From Leptospira sp. WS39.C2 (GTDB lineage Bacteria > Spirochaetota > Leptospiria > Leptospirales > Leptospiraceae): a stretch of DNA of 64,000 nucleotides. The position numbers and the translations under genes were made by a program. This document shows positions 47,025 to 57,445 of the stretch, piece after piece. The stretch is from positions 992,001-1,056,000 of the forward strand of contig NZ_CP162142.1 of NCBI RefSeq assembly GCF_040833965.1, read 5' to 3'. Numbering within the stretch: position 1 is the stretch's first letter; each line of letters begins with the position of its first letter. Under the pieces are notes generated by a model, which saw only the letters and a list, made by a program, of their open reading frames with translations, made no database searches and was not told the DNA's origin.

Positions 47025-48083
47025 TTACCAAAGAGTATTTACATTTTGGATGAGGCGAATCCGTCTCACGACATCCAAAGGGTCGATGAGTTCCATACAA
47101 GCATGGTCCCCTCGCCAACATTTTGTATTCCCGTAAATGGAACAAGGTCTACAAGGTAAATCAACTTGTAAAACACCGGAATCTTCTTGAGCAAAAGGAC
47201 CAAATCCCGAAAGAGGATGGGTGGTACCATAAATTCCAATCACTGGTTTTTTCAAAAGTGCAGCAATATGAACGTTAGAACTGTCCATACCAATCATTAC
47301 ATCGAGTCTGTCCATGATACCAAGTTCTCCACGGATTCCTAAATTTCCACCTTGGACGATATGAACTTGTGTTAGGTTGTTTCTTAATATTTCTAATTCT
47401 TTAGCTTCATCACGACCACCAAATAAAAATACATGGCAGTCTGGAAATTCGGATACTAAAACTTCTACTAAACGTTTGCATTTTTCAAAACTCCATTCTT
47501 TTAGAGCATGCCCAGCAAAAGGTGCGAAACCAAACCATTGACCGTCTTTTTTATCGATACCAATGGATTTAAAATAGTCTTTGGCAAACATTTTCGATTC
47601 GCCATCTACATTCAGCCAAGGACCTTTTCTGATCGGCGCATCAAATCCAGACTTACGAAATACATTGAGGTAACGTTCTACTGTATGGGGGAGTTGGTTT
47701 AATTTTTTATTATATCGCCTGGTCTGTGCTAGTTTTTCCCTTCGCCCTTTAATGATTTTCGAATAAGGGACACCTTTAAGTCGGAAAAAAAAGGCAATGA
47801 GCCTAGATCGTAAAGAACCATGTAGGTCGATCACATACCCAAAAGGACCAAGTTTGTCTATGTCCCGGTACATCCGCCAAAGCCCTAACATACCTTTGTA
47901 TTTTTTGAGATTGATCCCTAAAACATTTAAGTTGGGGATATTATAAAAAAAAGGAGAGAAATTTCCTCTAGTAACAACGGTTAACTGTATATTGGAATAT
48001 TTTGCAGCGATCGCAATGAGAGCTGGTGTCATTAAAGCAACATCTCCCATTGCAGAAAACCGAAGTACTAGTAGGTTTGTCAT
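47025..48083 (-). CDS. GT9-family heptosyltransferase-like protein
   Basis: The 352-residue protein follows the ADP-heptose:LPS heptosyltransferase pattern: LLVLRFSAMGDVALMTPAL at the start, VIDLHGSLRSRLIAFF, FAPFAGHALKEWSFEK for the donor domain, and IGMDSSNVHIAALLKKPVIGIYGTTHP near the end. These enzymes add heptose or related sugars to lipopolysaccharide core. A Cys-rich tail (CRPCSIYGNTKCWRGDHACM) is typical of some spirochaetal versions. The ATG overlaps the DUF4254 stop by 4 bases, so the pair is co-translated. Confidence 0.9.
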   Translation of the reverse strand: MTNLLVLRFSAMGDVALMTPALIAIAAKYSNIQLTVVTRGNFSPFFYNIPNLNVLGINLKKYKGMLGLWRMYRDIDKLGPFGYVIDLHGSLRSRLIAFFFRLKGVPYSKIIKGRREKLAQTRRYNKKLNQLPHTVERYLNVFRKSGFDAPIRKGPWLNVDGESKMFAKDYFKSIGIDKKDGQWFGFAPFAGHALKEWSFEKCKRLVEVLVSEFPDCHVFLFGGRDEAKELEILRNNLTQVHIVQGGNLGIRGELGIMDRLDVMIGMDSSNVHIAALLKKPVIGIYGTTHPLSGFGPFAQEDSGVLQVDLPCRPCSIYGNTKCWRGDHACMELIDPLDVVRRIRLIQNVNTLW

Positions 48084-48691
48084 TTTTGGTTCTTATACAA
48101 AGATGGGTTTAGGTTTTGGTCGTTGTACATTTTCATTTGACGGTATACTTTGACTCGTTTGATCCCTTTTGCATAATCATCAAACAATTCTTCTAAACAT
48201 TTTTTTAGATCTTCTCTTTGTTCGAGTAGCACATTCAATTTAGATTGGCATTTATCAATATGTTCTTTAGTGGCAGATGAATCTTTTCTGTTAACTTGCT
48301 CTTCCATGTGATAAATTTTGAGTTCTAAAATACTCATACGGTCGAGTAACCATGCCGGAGATTCTGAATTGAGTCTGGCATCAGGTTTTGGTGTGGCGGA
48401 ACGGAACATTTCGATCACAAAGTCGTCCAGTTTTTCCACCATATCAGTTCTGTCTTGGTTCAGTTTGTCAATTTTACGTTTGAGAGCGACCACTTCTTCT
48501 AAAGCAATATCTGGTCTACGGATTTCGTCTTCAATGTGCCACTGGATGGTATCAACATGGTTTTTATGGTAGAGAGTGAATTCTAAACTGCCTTCTGGGT
48601 AAGGATTTGGATGAGGGGCTTCTTTTTTGTGCCAATCCAAAACGGATTCTTGGAAAATAGAGACTGCTTTTGTTGCTTCCAATGCTTTCAT
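48080..48691 (-). CDS. DUF4254-family protein
   Basis: The product is about 203 residues from ATG 48691 (TTG 48703 would add 4). It is almost entirely helical, with NPYPEGSLEFTLYHKNHVDTIQWHIEDEIRRPDI near the start and heptad-like charged helices. DUF4254 genes are repeatedly found beside heptosyltransferases, as here, and are assumed to assist glycan synthesis. There is no signal peptide. The function is unknown. Confidence 0.82.
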   Translation of the reverse strand: MKALEATKAVSIFQESVLDWHKKEAPHPNPYPEGSLEFTLYHKNHVDTIQWHIEDEIRRPDIALEEVVALKRKIDKLNQDRTDMVEKLDDFVIEMFRSATPKPDARLNSESPAWLLDRMSILELKIYHMEEQVNRKDSSATKEHIDKCQSKLNVLLEQREDLKKCLEELFDDYAKGIKRVKVYRQMKMYNDQNLNPSLYKNQK

Positions 48692-48795
48692 ATCGTAATG
48701 CAATTCACGTTTTCAGATTGTTTTTGGGCTTCAATCCAAATATTTATCAGGTTTTTCGCTTTCTTTTGCAAACGAAGCGTTTCTTTTGAAAAAAG

Positions 48796-49590
48796 ATGTG
48801 TTTAGTTGTGATTGCACTTGGGGTCCACCCAGATTACCCACTCGTAGTTGTTTCGAATCGAGATGAATTTTTTGAAAGGCCAACAAAGGCTTTGTATGTT
48901 TGGGACAAAGACCCTAAGATCCTTGCTGGACAAGATTTAAAAGCAGGCGGGACTTGGCTTGGTGGGAATGGAGAGGGGAAACTTGCCTTCCTTACCAATG
49001 TGCGAAATTTCCGACATCTTCCTCACCCGAATCCAAAATCCCGTGGAGAATTGGTAATTAATTTTTTAGAATCGAATGAATCTCTAAGTGTTTCTACGTA
49101 TGCGGAAAAGATGGAAACCCAAAAAGATCAATATGAAGGATTCAATTTATTTCTCTTCGATGGCAAAGACGCAGTGGCTTTGGGTGGAGATCCGTTTGGC
49201 ATCCAAAAAGTCGAAAAAGGATTCCATTCTGTGAGTAATGCCAGTTGGAATTCCCCTTGGCCAAAAACAAAAAAACTACAATCCCAAGTGGAAGAGTTGA
49301 TGACAAGTTGGGTAAACGGGAGCATTTCAAAATCAGAAATCGAAAGGGATCTTTTTTTGTCCCTGAGTGATGCAGAGCTTGTAAAAGATGACAAATCATT
49401 ACCAGACACAGGCATAGGGATTGAACGAGAAAGGTATCTCTCCTCTGTCCGCATCAAAACACCGAACTATGGTACGCGAGCTTCTACCTTAGTATTTTAT
49501 GGAAATGGAACACTTGAGATGATCGAAAGGTCTTTCTCCGATCCGTTATCAGATGGATATACGGAACGGAGAGAATCACTTGTTTTGTAA
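48796..49590 (+). CDS. NRDE-family protein (TANGO2-like)
   Basis: The 264-residue protein has the NRDE signature in VVVSNRDEFFERPT. It begins Met-Cys2, like Ntn-fold hydrolases in which Cys2 becomes the N-terminal nucleophile after Met removal; that activity is inference. Typical later elements are AGGTWLGGNGEGKLAFLTNVRN and GTRASTLVFYGNG. TANGO2 relatives in eukaryotes take part in lipid and haem handling. It is a single gene between divergent and convergent neighbours; the 3-base gap to the glyA stop shows tight packing. Confidence 0.88.
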   Translation: MCLVVIALGVHPDYPLVVVSNRDEFFERPTKALYVWDKDPKILAGQDLKAGGTWLGGNGEGKLAFLTNVRNFRHLPHPNPKSRGELVINFLESNESLSVSTYAEKMETQKDQYEGFNLFLFDGKDAVALGGDPFGIQKVEKGFHSVSNASWNSPWPKTKKLQSQVEELMTSWVNGSISKSEIERDLFLSLSDAELVKDDKSLPDTGIGIERERYLSSVRIKTPNYGTRASTLVFYGNGTLEMIERSFSDPLSDGYTERRESLVL

Positions 49591-49593
49591 GGT

Positions 49594-50844
49594 TTAGTCT
49601 TCTAATCGAAAGTGTTTCATAGGAAAGGCATCTGTGATTTCTTTCACTGCTTGTTTCACTTTTGATTCCCAAGTAACATCACCAAAATGATCTAAGAAAT
49701 CACAAATCAAATTACCAACGGCTTCGATTTCTTTTTCTTTGAGTCCTCTTGTGGTAAGAGCTGGTGTTCCGAGACGGATCCCTGAAGCAACCGCTGGAGG
49801 ATTTTTATCAAATGGGATCGCGTTTTTATTCACGGTCACACCAATATGATCAAGACCATCCGCAGCATCACGACCAGTAAGACCTTTCACTGACACATCG
49901 AGTAAAACGATGTGGTTGTCAGTTCCACCAGATACCACTCGAAATCCTCGTTTTTGGAAAACTTCAGCGAGTGTTTTTGCGTTTTTCACCACTTGTTTGA
50001 TGTAAGTTTTGAATTCTGGTTGGAGTGCTTCTCCAAAGGCAACTGCTTTTGCAGCAATCACATGCATGAGTGGTCCACCTTGGATTCCTGGGAACACTCG
50101 AGAGTTCAGAACTTTTTCGTTTTCAGCAGAAGACAAAATGAGTCCACCACGTGGTCCACGTAATGTTTTATGAGTAGTGGTAGTGACAAAATCACATACA
50201 CCGATTGGACTTGGGTGTTCGCCCGCTACCACCAAACCAGAGATATGTGCAATGTCCGCCATGATTTTGGCACCTATGTCATTTGCAATTTCTTTGAATT
50301 TATTAAAATCGATGATACGAGGGTAAGCAGATGCACCAACCACAATAAGTTTTGGTTTGTGTTCTTTAGCTAGTTTTGCCACTTCATCGTAGTTGATAGT
50401 TTCTGTTTTTTCATCCACTCCATAAGGAATAGGTTTAAAATATTTACCGCTAATGTTGACTGCACTACCGTGTGTTAGGTGGCCACCGTGTGCCAAGTTC
50501 ATTCCAAGAAAACTATCTCCTGGTTCGAGTGTGGCAAGAAAAACTGCCATATTCGCCTGAGCACCGCTATGTGGTTGTACGTTTGCATATTCAGCACCGA
50601 ACATTTTTTTTGCTCTTTCAATTGCGAGTTCTTCTACTTTGTCAGCATTTTCACAACCATTGTAGTATCGTTTTCCAGGATAACCTTCTGCATATTTATT
50701 GGTCAGTGTAGAGTGATACGCTTCGAGGACAGGGCGAGAAACAAAGTTTTCACTCGCAATCATTTCGAGAGAGTGTTCTTGTCTTTCGTCTTCTTTTTTT
50801 AAGGCAGCATAAACTTCAGGGTCTTGTTTTTCTAAATAACTCAT
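49594..50844 (-). CDS. glyA: Serine hydroxymethyltransferase
   Basis: The 416-residue protein is a typical SHMT. The PLP-binding Lys lies in [13 protein letters not shown], the folate/PLP pocket includes [11 protein letters not shown] and [11 protein letters not shown], and the N-terminus has the [14 protein letters not shown] motif. It interconverts serine and glycine with tetrahydrofolate in the cytoplasm. It is third in a compact minus-strand unit after a rhomboid protease and a lipoate ligase, with 4-base overlaps. Glycine-cleavage lipoylation and one-carbon supply may connect lplA and glyA functionally, which is inference. Confidence 0.97.
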   Translation of the reverse strand: MSYLEKQDPEVYAALKKEDERQEHSLEMIASENFVSRPVLEAYHSTLTNKYAEGYPGKRYYNGCENADKVEELAIERAKKMFGAEYANVQPHSGAQANMAVFLATLEPGDSFLGMNLAHGGHLTHGSAVNISGKYFKPIPYGVDEKTETINYDEVAKLAKEHKPKLIVVGASAYPRIIDFNKFKEIANDIGAKIMADIAHISGLVVAGEHPSPIGVCDFVTTTTHKTLRGPRGGLILSSAENEKVLNSRVFPGIQGGPLMHVIAAKAVAFGEALQPEFKTYIKQVVKNAKTLAEVFQKRGFRVVSGGTDNHIVLLDVSVKGLTGRDAADGLDHIGVTVNKNAIPFDKNPPAVASGIRLGTPALTTRGLKEKEIEAVGNLICDFLDHFGDVTWESKVKQAVKEITDAFPMKHFRLED

Positions 50845-51710
50845 GTCGGAATTTCTCTGTGGAGTGTGTATTCTGGATTTTGGTATTTCTTCTTGCGAAT
50901 AAATTCAGATTCTCTGAGCACTTGTTTCCGAAAAGTAGAAAAGTCCCTTCCAAAGAAGGAAATGTTTGAAAAATCAGAGGGCAGTGGTGTTTCTAAATAT
51001 AAAAATACTTCCCTGACCAAATCAATGGCCCATTTTTCTTCGGAAAAAAAACTAGGAATGGAAGTTAAAAAATCCTTATGGCCCCTTTCTTTCCGGTAAT
51101 CAGGTTCTTCTGGTGGGTGGTGTAAAACTTCCGCAACACGTTCAATAAGGTCCTCTTCCAAAATGAGGGTACCATGTTGGACAATACAATTTCGTTTTCG
51201 AAACTGAGCATTCCCGGAGATTTTTTTAAAAACTCCGTCTTTTTCCAAAACAAGGTCGGATTTGCCTTTGGGATAGGAATGGATGTTTTGGTGGGAAAGT
51301 GATTTTGAGAGGATCCCTAAAATACGGTCATAACTATCTTTGACTGGGAATAATTCCTTTCGTTCCTCTAAGTTAAAATAAAGCGAATAATTGATATTTC
51401 CTGAAAGGGAATGGAAAACTGTCCCTCCACCAGAGGCCCGCCTTGCAATGTAACAAAAGTTTGGTTTTGGTTTTTTCCCAAATCCAAATGACTTAACTTC
51501 ATTTTCGTAGGCACTCACCACGTGTTCTTTTATATTACGATATGGATTTTCAGAAAGACCAAGGATGATGGAATCTGGATTTTTCCATAACCTGATCCCA
51601 GCTGTGATCCCAGAACTCACAAGTGAGACCGCAATGGTTTCTTCAATCGCCAAATTGTAGTAAGGTGACCTAGGCGGAGTTTGGGGGAAGAAAAATACCT
51701 TTGGAATCAC
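50841..51710 (-). CDS. lplA: Lipoate-protein ligase A-type enzyme
   Basis: The 289-residue protein has the LplA motif [20 protein letters not shown] and the catalytic-Lys region [14 protein letters not shown]. It should activate lipoate (or octanoate) with ATP and attach it to E2 and H proteins. N-terminal [17 protein letters not shown] is also a family feature. The C-terminal accessory domain of some LplA proteins is shortened. The ATG overlaps the rhomboid stop, and the stop overlaps the glyA start. Confidence 0.92.
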   Translation of the reverse strand: MIPKVFFFPQTPPRSPYYNLAIEETIAVSLVSSGITAGIRLWKNPDSIILGLSENPYRNIKEHVVSAYENEVKSFGFGKKPKPNFCYIARRASGGGTVFHSLSGNINYSLYFNLEERKELFPVKDSYDRILGILSKSLSHQNIHSYPKGKSDLVLEKDGVFKKISGNAQFRKRNCIVQHGTLILEEDLIERVAEVLHHPPEEPDYRKERGHKDFLTSIPSFFSEEKWAIDLVREVFLYLETPLPSDFSNISFFGRDFSTFRKQVLRESEFIRKKKYQNPEYTLHREIPT

Positions 51711-52531
51711 TCGTTGAAATATTTTTGGGAAGCTTCGTTTAAAAACTTACGTTCTTTTCGAGATAAAGATTCCATTCCATTTTTAGAAATTTTTTCCAAA
51801 AGTTCGTCTACTTTGGTTTTGGCATTTTCTCGTTTCGCCATCTCCTCTTGGTAACGCATAAACCTACGTTTTTGTAAGTAACGAGAAAGTGACCAAGTGG
51901 GAATGGAGGATTTTGTGCCTTTCCATCCTGTATACAATTTCATAAGGATGAGTCCGCCGATGGCTCCACCCAAATGAGCAAAGTGAGCGACTTTTTCCCC
52001 TTGGGCAAAAAGAACCATGAGCATCACAATCATCACAAAGTATTTGGCTCGCATCGGAAAGATGAGAAAAACAAGGAGTTCCCGGTTTGGCCAAGTCATT
52101 CCGTAGGCTACAAGAAGACCGTAGATACTGGCACTTGCCCCGACTACAATCCCCTGTGGGAATCCAAAAAATTGAGCAATGATGGTCCCAATTCCACCAA
52201 GAAACGCTGTGAAAAAATAGAATTTGAGAAAGGCTCGTTCGCCCCAAACTTCCGCAAGTTCTGAACCAAACATCCAAAGGCTTAGCATATTAAACAGGAT
52301 GTGTAAAAAACTTCCGTGTAAAAAAGCATAACTCATAAGTTGCCAAACCCAACCTCGGAAAACAAGCTCGGGGGAGAGACCCAAATAAAGTTCCACAAAG
52401 GGAGAGCGGAAGGTGAGTTTTGTCAAAAGTTGCAGAATGAAAAAGATGACATTGACTAAAATTAGAGTTCGGACAACGGGAACCATAGGTGGTCCAAAGC
52501 GGAGTTCATATCCTGGGGTACGAGAGGCCAT
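51707..52531 (-). CDS. Rhomboid-family intramembrane serine protease
   Basis: From ATG 52531 the protein has 274 residues and about six membrane helices. The catalytic Ser133 is in VVGASASIYG and the catalytic His186 in VAHFAHLGGAIGG; the L1 loop and WQLMSYAFLHGSFLHILFNML are also conserved, so the dyad is complete. A cytoplasmic helical tail of about 70 charged residues follows. It cleaves transmembrane substrates within the membrane. The start codon is 19 bases from the divergent MBL-fold gene. Confidence 0.92.
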   Translation of the reverse strand: MASRTPGYELRFGPPMVPVVRTLILVNVIFFILQLLTKLTFRSPFVELYLGLSPELVFRGWVWQLMSYAFLHGSFLHILFNMLSLWMFGSELAEVWGERAFLKFYFFTAFLGGIGTIIAQFFGFPQGIVVGASASIYGLLVAYGMTWPNRELLVFLIFPMRAKYFVMIVMLMVLFAQGEKVAHFAHLGGAIGGLILMKLYTGWKGTKSSIPTWSLSRYLQKRRFMRYQEEMAKRENAKTKVDELLEKISKNGMESLSRKERKFLNEASQKYFNE

Positions 52532-52550
52532 AAATTCAAGGTCGTAAATC

Positions 52551-53543
52551 TTGAGTGACAAGGAAAGTCGATTTCCTAGCATCGAGGAAGTGATTGTGCA
52601 ACTCTACGGAGTCCGCGGTTCCATTGCGAGCCCCCTCCGAAACCAAGACTACCGCAAAAAGATAATCGAGATTCTTGACCTCTACAAACAATCTGGGGCC
52701 GAGGGTTCGGCGGATGAGTTTTGGCAAAATCTACCTTACCATCTAAAATTTGTCACAGGATCGGACACAACTTGTGTTTCGGTCACTGATGACGATGGGG
52801 AAACCTATGTTTTGGATATGGGGACGGGTCTACGGAATTTAGGAGATGAACTTGTTTCCGAATACTTCACAAACCAATTGAAAAAAACGGTCTCTTTTTT
52901 CATCACACACACCCACTGGGATCATATCCAAGGGTTACCTTTTTTCAAACCCATCTATTTTCCAGACTTCCATTTGCATTTTTATTCTCCTTATTCCGAT
53001 TTAGAAAAACGATTAAAGTTACAACAAGAACCAGAGTTTTTTCCAGTTCCGCTGGATGGAACGGGTTCTGCAAAAGAGTTCAAACTCTTTTTCCCAGGTG
53101 ATGTATTAGAATTTCCATCAGGTTTAAAGGTAGAGTGTTACCCACTGAAACACCCAGGTGGTTCATTTGCGTATAAGTTTACCAACCGAGCTGGCAAAAT
53201 TTTTATCTTTGCAACAGATGCAGAATTCACGGGCGCCGATATGGACCTCATCCATGAGTGTATGCCTTTTTTTGCAGATGCTGATTTACTCATTTTAGAT
53301 ACACAATACACATTAGATGAATCGTTTTCTAAGTTTGATTGGGGCCATACGGCATATACCATGTCTGTGAATTGTGCCTCATCTTGGCGTGTGAAAAATT
53401 TAGTCCTCACACACCATGAACCAAGTTATTCCGATGAAAAAATTTATGATATTTATGAAAACGCAAAACTCCACCAGCAGCAGTTAGGCGAAAAAAAATT
53501 AAAAATTCATTTAGCAAGAGAAGGACTTAGATTCCACTTATAA
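52551..53543 (+). CDS. MBL-fold metallo-hydrolase (RNase Z/phosphodiesterase-like)
   Basis: The 330-residue protein carries the beta-lactamase-fold metal motif [14 protein letters not shown] with the typical start [13 protein letters not shown] and a GSDTTCVSV segment. Later metal ligands are visible in [20 protein letters not shown] and [11 protein letters not shown]. Relatives hydrolyse cyclic nucleotides or RNA phosphodiesters. It starts at TTG 52551 behind AAGGT. The stop and the next gene's ATG share a base (TAATG), so it may be coupled to the PBP. Its substrate is not known. Confidence 0.85.
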   Translation: MSDKESRFPSIEEVIVQLYGVRGSIASPLRNQDYRKKIIEILDLYKQSGAEGSADEFWQNLPYHLKFVTGSDTTCVSVTDDDGETYVLDMGTGLRNLGDELVSEYFTNQLKKTVSFFITHTHWDHIQGLPFFKPIYFPDFHLHFYSPYSDLEKRLKLQQEPEFFPVPLDGTGSAKEFKLFFPGDVLEFPSGLKVECYPLKHPGGSFAYKFTNRAGKIFIFATDAEFTGADMDLIHECMPFFADADLLILDTQYTLDESFSKFDWGHTAYTMSVNCASSWRVKNLVLTHHEPSYSDEKIYDIYENAKLHQQQLGEKKLKIHLAREGLRFHL

Positions 53544-55966
53544 TGACTATGAACAAAGAAAAAACACTTCGTATTACCATCACTACCTTCTTTAGTATCG
53601 CACTCCTTGGTGGGTTATTTTTTGGATACATTCTCTCCGAAGTGAACAAAGGGAAAGAATTACAAAAACTAGCATCTTACCAACCAACAACTCCTACTAA
53701 ATTATATGATACCAATGGAGTTTTGTTTGCAGAGTTATACCGCCACAAACAAGAATTATTAAAATACAGTGATATTCCACCTCATGTGATCCATGCTTTT
53801 TTATCAGTAGAAGATGATAACTTTTTCAATCACTTTGGTATTGATTTTTTAGCCATTGTAAGGGCTGCTATCAAAAATATTTTTGCAGGACGAATTGTCC
53901 AAGGTGGATCCACCTTAACCCAACAGTTAGCAAAAACTATTTTACAACAAAGGAAAAAAACCTTTGGACGAAAATTCCTAGAAGCGCTTCTCACCTTACA
54001 AATCGAACAAGAATACACCAAAGAAGAAATCTTAGAAATTTATTTTAACTTAATTTATTTGGGACATGGAACCACTGGGCTTTCCTCTGCTGCGAATGTT
54101 TATTTTCAAAAAGATGTAAGGGACCTAAGTATTGCTGAAGCGGCAATGCTTGCAAGACTTCCCAAAGCTCCCGTTACTTATTCCCCTTTCAAAAATCCGA
54201 AAGAAGCCAAACAAGCCCATAAGGTAGTGCTTGGACTTATGGCAAAAAATGGTTTTATTCCAAGAGACCAAGTAAAGAAGATCCATGATGATTTTTGGGA
54301 CCGGTATTGGCCCGTTGTCATCACACAATCTCCTTCTCGTTCCACTTGGGGTGCCAAACTCAATCGCGCCCCTTATTTTACTGAGTGGGTGCGCCAAATC
54401 TTAGAAAAAGACTTGGGGGAAGAGGCTCTTTACACTGGTGGGCTTCGAGTTTACACCACACTTGATGTGAGAAAACAAGAAATCGCAGAAGAAGAACTGA
54501 GAAAAGGCCTTATTGAACAGGATAAATATGCATTTGGTGCAAACTTTCGTTATGCGGGACGTGCCGATCGAGGCCTAGTTTCTTTATACAATTTGTTTGG
54601 TTCCATTTTTCCCGTTGGTGTTCCTTACGTGACAAACCTGGATGATAGACAAGTTTTCCGTTTGCACTTAGAAAAGGAAATGGCACCAGCATTAGAACTT
54701 TTAACAGACTTTGTTCCTTCAGAAAACGAAAGTGCTGCGGTCAAAGAATTCCAGAGATCTTCACTTGTATTTTCTTCCAACTTACACGTAGAAGGTGCCA
54801 TCATTACAATCGATCACCAAACAGGTTATATCCAAACAATGGTAGGTGGTTCCAGATTCTCTCCTAAAAACCAATTCAACCGTGCTATGCAAGCAAGACG
54901 ACAAACAGGATCTGCTTTTAAACCTTTTGTATATGCAGCTGCAATCCAAAACCGTGCTGTTGGTTCAGGAACGGGGATTATGGATGCACCGCTCACTACC
55001 ATTACGGAGGAAGGGGAAGGGTATTCTCCACAAGATATATCTGGAGATTTCCGAGGAATGGTTCCTTTATCTCGCGCCTTATCATTATCTCTAAACATTG
55101 TTTCTGTCCAGGTTCTTATGAGAACGGGAACAGATTCAGTCATTGATTTTGCATCCAAAGTCACAAAAACAAACAAAGCACGGTTTCCAACAGGTCCTGC
55201 ACTTGCACTTGGTGTTGCCGAACTCACACCTTATGAAATGGCACTTGGTTATTCAATCCTTGCAAATAAAGGGAAAGATGTGATCCCATTTAGTGTTCGT
55301 TATGTGCTAAACCAAAGTGGGACAGTCGTTTTTAACAAAGAAAAAGAAGTCCAAGAAACATTAGCTGAAGAAGCAAAAAATGGTACGATTCAGATCATTC
55401 CGGAAGCCACAGCGTATATCATCAAACAAATGTTAATTGGCGTTGCAATGGGTGGAACACCTACCCAAGCATTACGAGCCGCTGACAAAGGAAATTATAA
55501 AGGGGAATCTGGTGGAAAAACCGGATCCACATCTTCTTATACCAATGTCTGGTATGCAGGTTTTGATCCAAAATTCACATCCATCGTTTGGATGGGTTTT
55601 GATAAATCTTCCCTTTCTCTTGGAAAAGGTGTGACAGCAGCTGGGGTTGCGGCGCCGATTTGGGGGAAAATGTATTCCCGTTTTTACAATGAAGGACCTT
55701 ATCCAAGTTTTTATCCAAATGGAAAATCAGATGAGATCCCTGCGGATGTGGTCAAAGGGGCGACATGTGCATTTAATGGACTATCTCCAGGACCGGGTTG
55801 CCCCCTCACTGGAAATTTATTTTTAAAACCAATTACGATCGCAGGGCGGACTTTGGCAGTGCCAGGTGGAAGGCAATGTGATGGAGACAGAGACCACTAC
55901 CGGTCTATGGATTTGAATGACTTTTTACAAAGAGAATTGGAAATCTCTGACGACGAGTTGAAATAA
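53543..55966 (+). CDS. Class A penicillin-binding protein (PBP1A-like)
   Basis: The 807-residue protein has a membrane helix (residues 13-29), then a GT51 glycosyltransferase domain with the catalytic Glu in [13 protein letters not shown] and [11 protein letters not shown]. The transpeptidase domain follows: Ser457 of SxxK in [13 protein letters not shown] in LSLNIVSVQ, and KTGS in GGKTGSTSS. It polymerises and crosslinks peptidoglycan in the periplasm. A small insertion (about 350-400) separates the domains. It is co-translated with the upstream MBL hydrolase. Confidence 0.95.
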   Translation: MTMNKEKTLRITITTFFSIALLGGLFFGYILSEVNKGKELQKLASYQPTTPTKLYDTNGVLFAELYRHKQELLKYSDIPPHVIHAFLSVEDDNFFNHFGIDFLAIVRAAIKNIFAGRIVQGGSTLTQQLAKTILQQRKKTFGRKFLEALLTLQIEQEYTKEEILEIYFNLIYLGHGTTGLSSAANVYFQKDVRDLSIAEAAMLARLPKAPVTYSPFKNPKEAKQAHKVVLGLMAKNGFIPRDQVKKIHDDFWDRYWPVVITQSPSRSTWGAKLNRAPYFTEWVRQILEKDLGEEALYTGGLRVYTTLDVRKQEIAEEELRKGLIEQDKYAFGANFRYAGRADRGLVSLYNLFGSIFPVGVPYVTNLDDRQVFRLHLEKEMAPALELLTDFVPSENESAAVKEFQRSSLVFSSNLHVEGAIITIDHQTGYIQTMVGGSRFSPKNQFNRAMQARRQTGSAFKPFVYAAAIQNRAVGSGTGIMDAPLTTITEEGEGYSPQDISGDFRGMVPLSRALSLSLNIVSVQVLMRTGTDSVIDFASKVTKTNKARFPTGPALALGVAELTPYEMALGYSILANKGKDVIPFSVRYVLNQSGTVVFNKEKEVQETLAEEAKNGTIQIIPEATAYIIKQMLIGVAMGGTPTQALRAADKGNYKGESGGKTGSTSSYTNVWYAGFDPKFTSIVWMGFDKSSLSLGKGVTAAGVAAPIWGKMYSRFYNEGPYPSFYPNGKSDEIPADVVKGATCAFNGLSPGPGCPLTGNLFLKPITIAGRTLAVPGGRQCDGDRDHYRSMDLNDFLQRELEISDDELK

Positions 55967-56014
55967 TTCCCCACAAAAACCCACTTTCCTCCTTCATCGC
56001 ATATTTGAGTATTC

Positions 56015-56038
56015 TCCCTCCTTCCCAAAAAGGAGGGG
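56015..56038 (+). terminator. Hairpin behind the PBP gene
   Basis: CCCTCCTT (56016-56023) and AAGGAGGG (56030-56037) pair over 8 bases with a 6-base loop, 49 bases after the PBP stop. There is no T-run. It could end the PBP transcript or, by its distance upstream of the sigma-54 promoter, serve as an activator site. Confidence 0.35.
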
Positions 56039-56104
56039 AGGAGGCGCCACTTCTACCAACAATCAATTCGGAAATTTCTTGCAAATCGCTCATTCTGCTT
56101 AAAT

Positions 56105-56132
56105 TTTCAGCAAATTGAAAGGTTCTCCTTTC
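56105..56132. promoter_or_regulatory. Overlapping dyads upstream of the sigma-54 promoter
   Basis: Two neighbouring inverted repeats lie 55-80 bases before the -24 element: TTTCA-N6-TGAAA (56105-56120) and GAAAGG-N4-CCTTTC (56117-56132). Enhancer-binding proteins commonly use such dyads upstream of sigma-54 promoters. The role is inference. Confidence 0.35.
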
Positions 56133-56184
56133 CAGAATCGAGCTAGGATAACCAAATCCAAGCGTTTCAAAGGCATTCTCACCT

Positions 56185-56201
56185 TGGCACGATAGTTGCA
56201 T
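56185..56201 (+). promoter_or_regulatory. Sigma-54 (RpoN) promoter, -24/-12
   Basis: TTGGCACG followed by ATAG and TTGCAT matches the sigma-54 consensus TGGCACG-N4-TTGCW exactly, with GG (56186-56187) and GC (56198-56199) separated by 10 bases. Transcription should begin near 56211, about 22 bases before the ATG at 56233. Activation needs a sigma-54 enhancer-binding protein encoded elsewhere. Confidence 0.85.
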
Positions 56202-56232
56202 CTATTCACTTGAACAGCAGTTCGGAGGGAAT

Positions 56233-56673
56233 ATGAAAAAACTACTCTTAACCATAATCATTTTAGCGATCAACTTCTCTGTAAAAGCAGGAGAGTCTTC
56301 CTTTTTGAATGATGATGTAAATTCCCTCATTGGACAATACGATAACGAAACCTTAGCTGCTATTTCCAATGAACTCGTCAAAATGGCGAATGAAGAAGAA
56401 GGGATGGGAGAGTTTGACCTTGCTTCTACTCATTATGACCGTGCGATTAAAATCCGTGAAGCGATTGGCATGAAATCACATAAGAGTTTTGCTTCGATCC
56501 AGTATTTAGCAAGCCAAGCGTATTCAAAAGCTGGTAATTTCTGTGAAGCTTCCACCTATGCTAAAAAAGCAAGTGATGCCTTCCGTGCTCATGGAATTTC
56601 TAAATTTGAACAAAAAGCAGAAATAGAATCCAAAGAATTTGCAAAAGCTTGTTCGGTGGTTGCAGCTCGATAA
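56233..56673 (+). CDS. Small exported TPR-like protein under sigma-54 control
   Basis: The 146-residue product has a signal peptide ending near VKAGE. The rest is helical with TPR-like helix pairs: MGEFDLASTHYDRAIKIREAIG and AGNFCEASTYAKKASDAFRAHG, each about 35 residues. It should act in the periplasm as a binding or scaffold protein. GGAGGG precedes the ATG. A consensus sigma-54 promoter sits immediately upstream, so it is expected to respond to nitrogen, envelope or nutritional signals. I recognise no specific family. Confidence 0.78.
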   Translation: MKKLLLTIIILAINFSVKAGESSFLNDDVNSLIGQYDNETLAAISNELVKMANEEEGMGEFDLASTHYDRAIKIREAIGMKSHKSFASIQYLASQAYSKAGNFCEASTYAKKASDAFRAHGISKFEQKAEIESKEFAKACSVVAAR

Positions 56674-56731
56674 AAACCGTTATTATGATTCTTTCTAGAG
56701 ATGGTTACCCTTTTTTGATTCTTCCTTCGAA

Positions 56732-57445
56732 TCAATCCAACTTCACGTGATGATACACGTGGGGTTGGAATTCTTTTTTTCCGAACTTTAATTTTGCAAT
56801 TTCAAATAACTTCGTTTGTTGATAAGGAATGTCTGATTCCCAAGCAATCCCAAAATTAGCTTCTTCATATCCAGATTCGTATGACAACGGGTATAAAGAA
56901 TTTGTTTCATGTAAATATAACAATCGGTGGTCGTATTTTTTTGTTTGGTCTACTTGGAAAGTTTCGCATGGAATTCGTTTGGTGAACTGTTTTGAAATGG
57001 TTTGTTTCGTCCGTTCCACTCGACATTCTTTGGTATTTACCTCGTTTGTTTTGAAGAGAACCCACTCATTTGATTTTTCAAACTGCCCTTTACCAATCAC
57101 TTGGCGAAATTGGATGTAATCTTTATACACCCGCCATTCTCTCCAAATTTTTTTAAATTCTAAATTGGGTTGGATGTAAATAGATTCACTCCATAACAGT
57201 TGGAAGTCTTTTGATCCCATAGCTGATTTTTTTTCCGTTGGACGATTGTAAGTTCCTAAAACCAGCTTTGAATCCTTAGGAAATTCATTTGGTAAGGTTC
57301 GAATCCACCCAAGTTTTGGTGTACAACATAGAGGGAATATCAAAACCAAAAGAAGAAACGAATTCTTCTTTTGGTTTTTTAGAGGAAAGTCTTTGGATTC
57401 TAATTTTGTTTTAGAACTGGAAGTAAATAAAATCTTGTCCACCAT
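56732..57445 (-). CDS. Probable lipoprotein of unknown function
   Basis: The 237-residue frame has a hydrophobic segment SFLLLVLIFPLCC with Cys41 or Cys42 as lipid site, but a long 27-residue hydrophilic start precedes it. The start is therefore uncertain; the ATG at 57445 overlaps the MBOAT gene by 35 bases and no other usual start lies near the signal. The body is strand-rich with many Trp, Tyr and Lys residues. I recognise no family. It follows MBOAT on the same strand and may be a partner of it. Confidence 0.6.
   Translation of the reverse strand: MVDKILFTSSSKTKLESKDFPLKNQKKNSFLLLVLIFPLCCTPKLGWIRTLPNEFPKDSKLVLGTYNRPTEKKSAMGSKDFQLLWSESIYIQPNLEFKKIWREWRVYKDYIQFRQVIGKGQFEKSNEWVLFKTNEVNTKECRVERTKQTISKQFTKRIPCETFQVDQTKKYDHRLLYLHETNSLYPLSYESGYEEANFGIAWESDIPYQQTKLFEIAKLKFGKKEFQPHVYHHVKLD

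Noticed and set aside
55905..56201. Minus-strand open frame in the PBP to TPR-protein gap
   Set aside because: It covers the hairpin, dyads and sigma-54 promoter, and has no recognisable motif or ribosome-binding site.
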